From: Branchiostoma floridae
Lineage: Eukaryota; Chordata; Leptocardii; Amphioxiformes; Branchiostomatidae
Reading direction: 5' to 3'
Assembly: GCF_000003815.2 (NCBI RefSeq)
Contig: NC_049992.1
Coordinates: forward strand, 7,782,353 to 7,846,352
DNA length: 64,000 bases
Part shown: piece by piece, positions 11,589 through 24,777 of the stretch
Layout of the letters: every line of letters begins with the position of its first letter
How positions within the stretch are numbered: position 1 is the first letter of the stretch
Notes under the pieces: model-generated
What the model was told of the DNA's origin: nothing
What the model saw: only the letters and a program-made list of their open reading frames with translations
The model's database searches: none
Position numbers and translations under genes: made by a program

Positions 11589-14500
11589 GTAAGTTGACAT
11601 TGGCTTCTTGCCAACTGACCCACTTACGTCTTCACATCCACTCAGAAGGTTCATTCATATGCCAGTTCACTGCTCAAATATAAAGACCGTTTTCATCCTT
11701 CGGCAATGAAAGAAAAGTTTCCGAGCTAGAGGCTTATTAAGATATCAGTTGTCATGCGCATTGTGTACCACTCTGTCACGTATACGATACGGACATTTCC
11801 AGGCAATATCCATTTCTATTTTGTGTAACGATACCCGTGGGGTAATGGCTGCTGTATTTCACGTTAGGCATGATATAAGAGCTCCTATGACGAGCGTTCG
11901 CCTTGTTACAGTTATAGCTATTGGCAGGGAAATCGTTTGGGACTGCCGATATCTAATAATGGGACACCTCTGACGCCATCCCTATGTGGTCGTAGAAGGA
12001 ATTCGAAGGACAGTGGATAATATATGTAGATTGTTTTTCCTCAATCTGTATCTGTATCTATATAACCGGTATAACGGCCATTCACCGAAACGCACCAACT
12101 TCGTATGCACGCGACGCAACAGCAGCTGATTATATCACACTGAACGACATGTCACACCTAACCTTTGCATGTACTATGTCTGACTGCAAATTTGGTTTAA
12201 AGCTATATAGTGAGGATGCTCTACTGTACTTTATGGCAACGAGTTCTACTCTACAATAGTTCTTGGAAAGTACGCATACTTGAACACATCAATCCTTGTT
12301 TGATATGATAACTTTGGTACATGACTATTTCTTGTACTTCTCTGAGGTGGTATTTGATAGTCGGTACATCTACCAGTTTATGAACACCCACCCCCTCCCT
12401 CAAGACTGACTTGACCATGGTTTGGAAGTTACTCCAATCAAGTCCTGGAGAAGAGCACTTGAGCACCCTAAATTTTGTGTTAGTTAAAGCTAAGGGCACA
12501 TCCCGCCGTACGTGCAAATACGTGCTGTCTACGTGCCAAAGCGTGGGAAATCTTCTGGGACGGGTGAGTGGTAAGTACCGCCTCCGTACGAACTCGTAAG
12601 GAATTCGTTTTGGAGTATGCAGACACGCCGTAGAACTTTACGTGCAGGCAAAACTCTGTACAGCCTGAACGTTTTCAGAAATACGTGGCGGACGTGGCCT
12701 CCCCAAAAAACGTACGGACAAATTGCACGTACGGCGGGTTGTGCCCTTAGCTTTACGCAAGTCGGACTTCGGCGGAGTGTACTCCAAGTCGACTCCGAAA
12801 TCGCGTGTGTAAAACAGGCCCATGATCCTGGTGCGAACGTAGACGCGATCAATTTATATCTAATTCAACGAAGTGATCATGAGTGACTTATGGTAATGGG
12901 AGATCATCCGTACTTAACACAAATTTGATTACTGCAAAGAGATTACCACTAAGCACGCAATCATGAAAATTCAGGAAATTGGTGAGCGTGCGCAGTGCGT
13001 TCCCATTGCCACGTCCGAAACGAAAATGTACCACTTGTTAACAGTCTTACGTTATCTGAACTGACATTCTGAGTCTACGTAAATACTGTCAACCACTTGC
13101 AGCATGTGTATGTTTATCTTATATGATATAAAGGATCCTCACACGCAAACACACATACGCAATAATTTCATAACTGTTCATCAATCACATTGAAATTAGT
13201 TTGCATGTGCTATCATAGCAGGAAGGCTTGGGTAATTTTCGTAAATTAGAGGGAAAACATAATTTTATGTCAAAACTATGCTCACTTTATCATATCTTAA
13301 ATTATGTCATAAAATGCTCAAAATTGAGCATTTTTGCATTGGATAAAACCCATTGAAGAGATTTTCCGGCAAGCAAGACTGATTTTGTCAGAAAGAGGAA
13401 ATCCTTGAGAAATTTCAAACCAACTGTAGACAAAATAATTCTGGTACTTCATTTTTCAAATCACCCATGGCGGGAAGTATTGTAACGCTTACACAACACC
13501 CCGGAGGTCAATGTACGCGGTCAGAGAACCACTTTTCATTTAAGGCGGACGTATACAAGGAAGTGAGCCTCGGGCTTAAACACAACTTTCGAGCAGGCAG
13601 AAAGAAATATGAATAGCTTTGTGCGTTTATCATCAGTCGTGAACAATGTGATGTTCATCTTCGATCTCATTTGAGCACAATGGACAAAACCTCTGGTCAC
13701 GGGGAATATGTACATCTTTCAGCTTCTACACTCAGTTTGTGACTACAGATTTTTAGTCTACGAAGTTTGACAGTTAAAAATGACGAGCCACGTTTCAAAC
13801 CGCAGGGGGTCACTAATTATAGGGTTTTAAAGTCTCCCAGACCGGTTCGGTAACAGGGGAGAGCTTGCCCTCGGAGTCAATAAGCATGAAATGAAAAGAC
13901 TTAGGAACTGGCACTTGTGGGTGGCTGGGGAGCCAAGAACGCGCTGTTGCCAGCTGGTACAAGCCTGCAGCCGGGCCCTGTGGGGCTTTGTAGGCACAAC
14001 TGATAAATGTGGGCAATTGTGCGGTTGGGTAATGGCGGGGCAAATGTGAATAAGTTGACAAATGTAGAAAATTGGACAATCAAACAAAATGGGCCATGAA
14101 AGCCAACATATTCTGTCATCAAGCAACGTGAATGGTTCCTGGTTCAAAAGGATTACAAGGATCGACACGCCTATATTGACTTTATCGGCACAGCCATACC
14201 CAAACAAACTATTGGGAGAGATATACATGTACATAGAGCAAGGGCATGGTACAGTTTGGGACTCCGGTTGTCTGTGTGTTTCCGCAGCAATACTTTATGA
14301 ACTTCTGGGTGGATTGTGATAATATTTGGTATGCATGTGGAGCATGGGTAGGTGCTGTAGCCACTAAGGTCAAGGTCAAGGTTAAGGTCGAGCTCTCCTG
14401 GAGGCTTACTTTGGTATAGCAGCAGAACTTTGTGGGGTTTTTTTTGTGTATCTTTTATTCTGGAGGTGCTGTGGTCTTGTTATGAGCTTGACCTTTTTGA

Positions 14501-17500
14501 CAATAAACGAAAGCCTGATCGTTACATTCAATTTGAATAACTTGATCATTACGTTTATCAATGTCTTAATGAATTTAGTTCTAATAGATTTAAGCGGCTT
14601 TATAGACACTGTTTCTTTGGGTGCAGATTTTCTTCACCATTCGCAATTACATGTGAATACATCTCTACATACTACCTACAAAAAAACCTATTTGCAACCT
14701 ACTGAAACTGGACGGGGGCTGCTACCAACTGTTAGCCATCTTTGACCTTTGACCTTTGCTCTTGTCACAATTTTGGAAGGTGACGATTCCTCTGTTATGC
14801 TGAAGGAGACTAGATGACTGGAAAATATGTCGGTATTTTTGTTTTGGAAAAAGAAATTCAACATTCACCTATTTTCAGCGCGTATTTCCATGTAGTTATC
14901 TAACGAAGAGGGTGTTTCATATGTTTCATTCCAGACACGTCTTTCCCGCCACTACTGCTGCATTATCACTCGGATAAAGGCGACGCGTGACAGCCTGACC
15001 TTAATGTGTGTGACAAACCCGAGATATTAGACACGCTCTCATTCCTCCGTGTCACATAACGGGCTCAGATTGCACCCGGATTCCGTCATCAGGCAATAAC
15101 CGTATTTCGCGATGATGTTTTGTTTCGCACGGCTGGCTGCAACGTCGCGTTGATTGTTTTAAAGGTTCTCTTTCGCGTTGATTACTTTCTGAAGAGACGG
15201 GACCCGGATTGCATTGGAATCATGTCATCAGGCAATAACTGTATTTCGTGATTGTGCTTTTTCTTCACATGGGTTCCTTTAATGGGGCGTAGTATTTTAA
15301 TCTTCTGTTGCCTGATTACCTTTTTCATGGTGTGTAGTCAGAAATAAATCTTGCGTCAGTTGTTGTTGTTGCATCATCTTTTGTTGATAAAATTCATCAT
15401 GCTAAGTGAAGGCAATGATCCTTCTACATACCAACACTATTTCGAAGGCACTGATAGATCAGTGGAGAAAGCGGTCTGTCATATGCCATTTTTCAAATCT
15501 TTGGGATGACCCTACCAAGGTTTCAGAATCCCATCCTCCTACGCAGGGACATCCAACAGCGAAACCGCCTGTTTGGATGTACCCTGCTCTTTCAACCGTC
15601 ACCATCAGTTCATGACCACCCTGCTTTTTTTAATGATCTTACCCTTATATAAGGCCTCTTCTCTGATTGGCTGACAGCTTGGGGGGGGGGGTCCACAGGA
15701 ACTAAGAGTGACGGTTGAAAGAGCAGGGTACATCCAGACAGGCGGTTTGGCTGTGCGATGTCCCTGCGTAGGAGAATGCAGAACCCGCGCGCCCCCGAAT
15801 GTAAAGCGAATATTCCATTCACTCGCCCTAAAGTATTGCGCCGGTGCACTACCTCCTGTCGCCTATTGGGCACACGCTACCAAAGCAAGCTTGAAAATAT
15901 GTGGCATTTAGTCGTATATACGACTTACAGTGAGTTTGACTTCGAGTTTCATCTTAGTTCTATCCATAATTAACCAACAAATTGAAGCCATTTCTCTTTT
16001 TGTCGTTGACATACGTATTCGGGTACACAAACTGACACAAATGAAACGACGAGAAAGCTAGGGTGCAATTAAAGTGTCTACAACCTGCGTAAATAGCTGC
16101 AAATCTGGCAGGTAATATCTATTATAGAATGTAAATTGAAAAGGTGATGCCTTAAGGGAGGTTCGTAATTCCATGATTTAAGGCGTGTCTCTTACGAACA
16201 ATACACGTGTGAAATTTAATATCGCACTTACTTTCCAGTAGTACCAGCATCGCTGTTTTGATTAGATAAATTTTGGAAACGAAGGTCATGGTCTTTTAGA
16301 CTGTAAATTTCTAAAATGCTATACGATGGTGATAAAAATGCCATTCTTGCAAAATAATGGTCACTTGTGTTGACCGTCTGTCACTTATATTTCATTTTTC
16401 TGTGAACGTCGTTAAATCACGATGAAGTACACTCTGTGGAGGATGACCCTGTGGCTCAACTGGTAGCAGCCTTACAGTTGAGCTCCGGGTTCCAATCAGT
16501 TGGTAACTGTGAGGTCCCGGTTCAATCATGGGTAGGGCATCTTGGTTAGGGCTGCACCCGTCTTTAGGAAGGGATCTCTTTCGGAGGGGACGCCAAATTG
16601 GGGTCCCTTAAAATAATCGAGCACGTTAAACGGAAAAGCTATTAACCTCTCCCTGTAAAATAATACCCTGCTATACTGAAACAGCAAGGAGACTTACGCC
16701 CTACATTTCACTAGGCACTACAAGGGCCCGAACGACTCGAACAATCTGTGGGTGTCAGAAATTACGAACTGTCTTTTGTAAAGCTGCCATTTTGCAACTC
16801 CATTCATGCGACCAGTGCCGCGGAAAATTGCTACATGCACATAGGTTAGACCCCGCCCATCTTCCCCGCTTCGCTACATAACGTAATACATATATTAGGT
16901 CACCATAGAACAGGTTAAAGTGACATTTTGCTTTACGATTTTCGCCTTAAATATTGGCCATCAAAACCAACGTGCAACAAAAGATATAGACACCTGGAGG
17001 ACTAAAACTAAATTTGCAACCAATTAGCACAGAAATGATAAATTCACGCCACAACTTTTGAACAGCAAAAGTTAACACACATAAACAACGCAAACTGCGT
17101 TTACAAAGGAAAACGTCTTCAAAGAACAGGGTTAAAAAGACGTATGTCCAACGGCACTAGTGGGCATTAGAACAAAACTAAATTTGCGACCAATTACTAC
17201 GGAAATGATGAATTCACGCTACAACTTTTGAACAGGAAAACTTAACAAACATGAATAACACTCACTTCGTTAACAGGGAGAAACTTAAATTTTTACCAAC
17301 AACTCTTCAGACAGAACTGGGTTGAAAAAGACGTATGTCCCACGGTACCAGTGGGCATTAAGATTTCTACATATCGTGTGATCTAATTGCGTACTTTGAT
17401 TGTTTCCACAAATATGAGATGTTTTATATAGTGAAAGCGGTTTTCTTGTGGGGATAAATGCCACATTGAGATCTCCCAGAACAACAATTGGGGTTAAACC

Positions 17501-20500
17501 CCACCGTCCGATGTCTCCTCTGGGTCATTCACGGGTCTATTACTGCTGTAGCAGTCATCTAAGCCGCGCAAATGTGAGCATTTCATGTTGATGAATTTGA
17601 TGCGTTTCTGCGGACTAATCTGTTCCAGTTCAAAGGACGCTATCGGCGGGTAGACGTCATCTCCAAGCAGATGTGAGGATTCGGTTCGGTCTCAGACTCA
17701 CAAGGGCGGCAGCGTTGGCAACATTCACTACCTAGTGCGCACACCTTTTTAGTTTTGTTTGTACTAGTTTACCTATTTTGTATAAACAGTCAACAGCATT
17801 CATATCATACTGTGTATTTTTTTGTGCTGGAACAAAGTATTCACTCTGTACTGTAGCATTCGTTGTGTATTAATGTTCAGACTGCCCCAACCTTGGAGCC
17901 TGCACGGACACAATGATTCTTTTTGCACCACAAATCTAACTCTGACCCAGGTCAATTGGTTTTTCGAAGGAGAGCTCTTTGTTTCCAATAGGCTTTTGGC
18001 TCTCCTCACCATTATATTAAAGTGTCAAAAATTCCGTTTAACAAGCTATTGAATTTGTGATTACAGGGAGAGAATCGTAAATGTAAAATGATATTCATTC
18101 CTTTCTGGCTGTAAATATCTTCGTGTCAGATGAGGACAAAGACAAAACCGTTATCTGGAATCGCTCTTCTTTCAGTTTATATGTCACACGGGGACACTGG
18201 GCGTCTCCTGTGTTTCTCAAGGGGGGTATGTTTTACCGCTTACCTACCATTGCGTGCTGTGCAATAATCCTCCCTTGATCACATCAGTACCTGGACCATT
18301 AATCTAGAATGGCAGGATTATAAAATACCTATACTTTATAATAGGAATATGAAATTGAAAAGAACACAGGGTGCCTGGAGGTAACATATATAAGAGATAA
18401 GCCCCTAGTGATTTCGCCCCCGGGAAGAGATTCGGAGGTAGGTGAAATAGCTGTGACACCGACGAAAAGTGGTTGAACGCATGAGGTCAAACGGGAAAGA
18501 ATTCGAAGGATTGGCGTCTCAAAAGGATGATCTGAAAGCTGAACTCAAGTACCTTGAATCAAAGAAAAAGTTATGGGTTTCCCCTAGCCTGACTAAATCA
18601 CGCCTCTAGTAGCCGTCCAACTGTTCACTGAATGTATCCGTCTACTGCTACTTTTGTACTCCCAGTATGTCACGACAGAAACACGTGACTGCAGCAGCAG
18701 TTTGTAAATGCCGGATAACCTATGTCGTCCCCCGTCTCTATTTAAGGTTTGTCGGTAGGCACGGATATAAACCACCATCTTCACTTTTCTTGAAAAGAAA
18801 TTTTGCTTTGAATCTAGAATTTGGGGTGTGTCTTAAGATACAGATCGTGTTGGTTTTGGAACGTTTAGACTTTTGTTAATGATGTCGTTTGGTGAACTTT
18901 TCACACAGGGGAACTTTTGATTGTTTGTTTGTTAACTTTGTTTGTGCCTTTATCTTCTTTTTTCCACGATGTTCCAATGACTAGGCCCCTAAAGGAGAAT
19001 AACTCCATAGAACCCTGGAAAGTGAAAGTTTGTGTTACACAGAAAGACCAGCCCACCCAACCACCCAAGGAGCAAAAGGCGTAACCACTGACAATCGAAC
19101 TACACAGGAACAAATCAATACATCTTCTTCCTCTACATAACTTTGTATTTGAAACACTACTTTATGTTTTACTACCATAGATGTAATAAAAGTGTATCAG
19201 CCCTCCATGTCTTCATTTGAAGTTAATAATTGTTGTCATACTTTCAAGTCAGCGAATTTTTTTATAAGTTTTATCCCATGTCACTACAGTGTGACGACTG
19301 CATATATTGATTTTGTTTCCTAATGATCAATTAAAAGCCTCAATAGGTTTTATGCAACTGCCAATGGGCTTTATCCCCAGTTGCATACAGGGAACATGAT
19401 TGTCACGTACATTTGTCTTCTGCTTGTGTGGGAATGGACCGATCGAACCATTCAATGCCAAAATTCAGTCTTCCACAAGAAATGGAACCAGGCCAGGGGT
19501 TCCGAGTACGCATGTGCAGCGACAGGAATTGTGGGTAATATGTCAAGGTGACATGTTACCCACAATTCCTGTCGCTACATATGCGTAGTTGGAACCGTGA
19601 ACGTGTTTATTGAAGAAGTAATATAACGTGAGAAGAAACAAAATCTAATACAAAGCAAATTATCTCAACCTTATGTTGATATGATTTTGGGGAGGGGATG
19701 ATGAGTGATGAGATGTTCTGGCAAAATTGCCGTCCATTGTTTTCTACTTTTAGCAAAACTAAAAATCGATGCGCGATCGGAAGACCTTTGTATAAGCTAC
19801 CGATCACCCTGGCAATAAAGATGGAAGATCAATATTGTTTGACACGCCTGAAAAGTTTTCGCCATCGCATCAGTACGTAATACTATATGTTTACACCGCG
19901 AGGATGCTTTAGTGGTCTAGAGGTCGAATTCCACTGTTATTACTCTACCGACATTCCACTGAAAATGGGTGCAGTGACGGGCAATAAGCTCAGGAACTGA
20001 GTGTAATATGTCAAAGGCGAAGGCAACTGAGACGTAAACAAATCGCGCCTGGACATTGTTATGCAATTCAAGATCAGAACTATTTACAAGTCTTGAGGTG
20101 CCGTCATCTTTGACATATTACCAACAATTCCTATTACTGCTCTTGCGCATGTGTAATCTGAAGTATGAAAGAGCTTATTCTTTGTTCATTGTACTCAGGT
20201 TGAAGGAAGTTTGGGAGTCACGAGGAAACTAAACCAGATCGTTGTCACGTGACACGTGTCCGTCGCCATCTTGGTGTCCCTATTTGCATTTCAATGAATC
20301 ATATACATATAAGCATTGTAGGATATAAGAATGTCATATTACGCTCTTAAAACCACGTGCATACTCGTAGGTCGACTTAAAGAATCCCTAAAGAATGTCA
20401 AAAATATCCAAGTAGGGACACCAAGATGGTCGTCAGCATCCGCGATTCAGATGCAGAAAAAAATACATATACATAAACCGTGGCTTCTACTGATGTATGT

Positions 20501-23500
20501 ACGGGCGGCATCTGTTCAGGAGGAAGTTGATTTGTCTCCATACGCTTCATCGACAGTTCTACAATGATAAATGGTCCAACTGCAGCTCATGAAAAGCCAC
20601 CTCTTTATCAGGAAATGCTGATAAACTGCTCTAATGGCAAATCGCGATGAACATCTGTTTGCATACGATCCATCTGTAGACAAAACGAATCGTCAGGGAT
20701 TGTATTAAAGGCGCACTTTTGCATCATATATAGGTTGACGTAACGTTGTACACTCTAATTTCTGGCAAATTGGACGTCCTTCTCTTTTGAATTTGAATCT
20801 TTGCCAAAGCTACTACCTTGTTTTATCACGATGCTGATGTAATTTCCAGTAAATGAACATTTGTCTGAAGAAGACTCAATGTATGTAACGTTAACGTTGC
20901 ATGAACAAATGACGTCTCTAGAAACTATGAGACAAAACGTAATTAGTCCTTCACAAGTACGTTATAAACTCCTAATTTGTCATAGGATTACGTCGCTTTT
21001 AGGCGTCTTTCATTATGAACCATTACCAAAGCCGTTGTAATGCTTTACAAAGATACTGATCTCATTTTGCAGTAAGTTGTGCCGATAGGTGTGCATGATT
21101 CCTGTAGAAGTAGAGCGTATCGTACATACAAAAGCCGACTAAGTCCTACACACCATTAGAAAACGTTATCATTGGTTGGTATCGCCTTACAGTATCATGA
21201 GTAAAGAGACACGACAGCCAAATTACCCCGGGGAGTGGACTTAGCATCAAATCGACAATGTCTTAACACAGTTCCGGGAAAAAATTTAGGTTTCTAAGAA
21301 GCAAAACTAGGACGGCTAACGATTAGTCTGTGTAACACAAACTCTGCTGTGTAACAGACCCCTCGAGGTGGGCTACTATGAGCGAGGTCTTATCAGGCTA
21401 GACTAACGATAAGGTTGAACGAAACCGACAGATCTTCTCAAATCCCTGCTCAATAACGAAAGCCGGTATTGTTATCGGTGCCATCTTAATGATGACATGA
21501 CCAGTAGCAGGAACACAACAACAAGATATGATTGCGGCCACCTTATCCTCAAATTGACCAATAGCAATATACATGTAGTTTGAACAGCTCTAAGAAAGAT
21601 AAAGGGTGCTTTCCAGGAAGCTTTCCTTTTATGGCAAATCTTCTAGGAAAAACACATTGGACCTGTCCAACGTGCCTAGCATTCAAATTTCAATTGCAGA
21701 ACTGTGGAATTGCGGAACTGCGACTAAATACAAACAAACAAACAAACAAACAAAAGAACAGACACACCAACTGATTACAATACCTCCGTGTTCGTGGAGG
21801 GGATTAATTTGAGTATATTGATTACGTACATTTTTATACAGATTAACGTAGACAGGTTCAACCAAACAACATGCATGGTGACTGTGACGTCACGGGCAAA
21901 CGCACTTTTCAGAAGAGACCGATCCTGACTGTCCATCACAATTAACAGATCAACCAATGATAGCATGGCAATTAGCGGTTCAACCAATGGGACAGTGGTG
22001 ACATGTCAAATAATTGCATTTTCATGATTTATTTTGCATTTCTATGTTTTGACGGAGGTGGGCGGGGTTATGGAATCGGCCTAAGACACCTTTGAAAGTT
22101 CTGCCGTTTTGGAATTCAAACTTTTATGAAATTCTAGATACTACTTTGTGTCCTTTCAAAGTCAACTCCACTTATGGTTTTATGAGTGACTGTGATTTGT
22201 TACAGTGACAGCAAACCGTAAATACTGTGAGGCAAAACTAAGACCGTGTAATGTCCTTCCCAAATCCACTCACATCGATTAAGTAATACCTGTAATGACT
22301 GACTTATTGTGAAAATCACTCAACTGTTCAATTCTCATAAACTATTAATAAAAACATTAATCTAATTATTACAAGAAACGTCGCTGACGACGAAGACACG
22401 CCTTGCACATATAAAACATTCATTAATGCAGACAGAGTGGCATTTCACTTCGTTTATGTGTGGCTTAATAATTACATACATGATATTTCACATCGTTTAT
22501 TGGTGGATTAATTCAAGCATGAGCATACAGTGCTTATTACAGGTATAATCTGTGTTTTTACAGGAAAACCTGTCAATGTCAACTGCAACGTCTTCGTCAG
22601 TGGATTCGACTCCGTGGAGGAAAAGAAAATGGTAAGTAATGCCATAAGTAAGGAGGTTCATAGTGCATGCACGTGGCCGCCCTTCGGTCACACTCAGAAA
22701 GCTGCTGCTCGAGAAAACAGGTCTGCAGGCCAACGAACTCCGCTCGGCCATGCTGGACAGGAACACATGGAGACACTGGTGTCACCTCTCCGAGGATGAA
22801 CTGAACTGAACTGCACAGGTCCCTTAAGCTAGTAAGACCACAATCCGCCGTACGTGCAAATACTACGTGCCAAAACGTGGGCAATCTTTTGAGATCCGCA
22901 AGTGGTAAATACCGCCTCCGTACGAACTCGTAGGGAATCCGACGGATTTTGGAGCACGCAGACACGCCGTAGAACTTTACATGCAGGCAAAACTTTGTGT
23001 TGGCGTGTTGACGTACTCCCTCCCTGCTCTTGCCAGTCGTTCCCTACGTTTTCAGAAATACGTGGCGGACGTGGCCTCCCAAGAAAACGTACGGACAAAT
23101 TGCACGTACGGCGGGTTGTGCCCTTAGCTTAAAGATGTTCATTGATCCAATTGCGCATGCACAGGTCCCTTAGTCCGGAAACGTCTGGAAATGTTTATGA
23201 AGGTTAGACATCCAGTTAGTTTAAAAACAATAAACAATACTCAATACAGTTTAGTCTCCACAACTGGATAAAAAAAACGGAGATTTACATCCAGACGTTT
23301 TGAGTGACATCCATCACTCTTCTTTAGTGTCACACTGGCACAAACAATTCAATACAAGTACATCCAACTAGAAAAACTTGTTGAACATGTCAACTCACAA
23401 CTCCTTAGGATCGTATGCAAATGTAACTGACACGTTTGCATAGTTCCCTGTGGTATTACGTAAGGCAATACCATTATAGGAAAAGTTAAAGGAGTACTCC

Positions 23501-24730
23501 GCGTAGAACTCTCCAGTACACGGGACCTCACAAAGGACAAAAACTTTTCAAGGGCGTTTTATCTCAATGTCTAAAAGGCCTTCACCTTTTCATATTACCC
23601 ACAATGCATTTCATTGCAGATGAGTAATTAGAAACCACCTTATCGACACACGCAGGCGTCAACGTCCTTCACATCCGTACTGCCCACATAAAGAAGATTG
23701 GTCTAGACAATTCTAGCCCAGAACGAACTCTTTGACCTGGAAAACATTTATGGAGCCATCGTTTTAACTAACAGCTCGCATGTGTATGCAAGTCGCCAAG
23801 TGGAATAGGTCAAGCATATAAACTTTCGTGTTATGATGAAGGATATTTACATAGAGATATGCTCTTTCCATTGCAATACTACAGTCCTCGCTCAACCTAT
23901 CAAACTTTATTAAAGTTTATACTACACCGTGGAAATACCTCCAAAATTGAATATTTTCCATGCATGGGCTACACTCTCCTAAAATGTACTATGCTCTTTG
24001 TGGGTATGATATTTCTGCGTCGTTTCAAGCCCATGGTATTTCCGATAAACTATACCAGTTAAGGTTTAATGTTTATCTACACACATAGATATAACTTCTG
24101 CAGAGAACACTCATTACATTTTATCCAATTGCAACTTTCTGAAACTCCATGGAAATGATATACTTAGAGACTATATACAAACTGGCATCTTTTACCAAAA
24201 AGTTCTGTATCATTCTAAACTCTTTCGGATTTGTAGGGTTGTTCATTTTCCGTAAGTTCTTTAGGTGTAAAATGTGGTCATAAAAACTTGATGATAGGTC
24301 GACTGAAGGTGCTTCGTTCCCGAGGTATTTCATATCGTTCATAAAGAGGTATTTACATATAGCTTTGCCCTTTCGACTGCAATGTTTATTGCATTTATCA
24401 AACTTTGATTTGCGTTGTGTTAAGCAAAGATTGGCGCTTATGTGTCTTTGATTGATGTACTATAACATTTTGTGTTAATGACAGAAAGTTACGAGGCAAC
24501 CCAAGGGAGAGTAGCAGTCATTAACTCTATTAGAAATCAAAATATGGAAACAAACTATGAAATAGAATTGTGAATAGGTCGTAAGTCTAACGTTTATTCT
24601 TCATCAGGGAAGCAAGTACTCATTCGTGTGGGAACAAATTTACAATGTGAGTGATCTGTGTGTATTTATAATGTGCAAGATACGAAGCCATAACAAAGAT
24701 ACGCTGCAAAAGTAGTTAAAGGTCTCTCTT

Positions 24731-24777
<47 letters not shown>

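Larger units (their letters stand above)
11589..22563 (+). other. Channel intron rich in MITEs and tandem repeats
   Basis: An 11-kb intron with no supported exon. It holds a family-B MITE (12485-12755), a fold-back element (15520-15786), a SINE (16449-16740) and a two-unit tandem duplication (17004-17361). It also holds two family-A MITEs (19498-19596 and about 19991-20165), a diverged repeat at 12115-12420 shared with 28690-28975, and a (CAAA)n run at 21731-21754. Confidence 0.7.

Noticed and set aside
13827-14234. 135-codon minus-strand frame
   Set aside because: No recognisable domain and no flanking splice signals that would join it to another exon.
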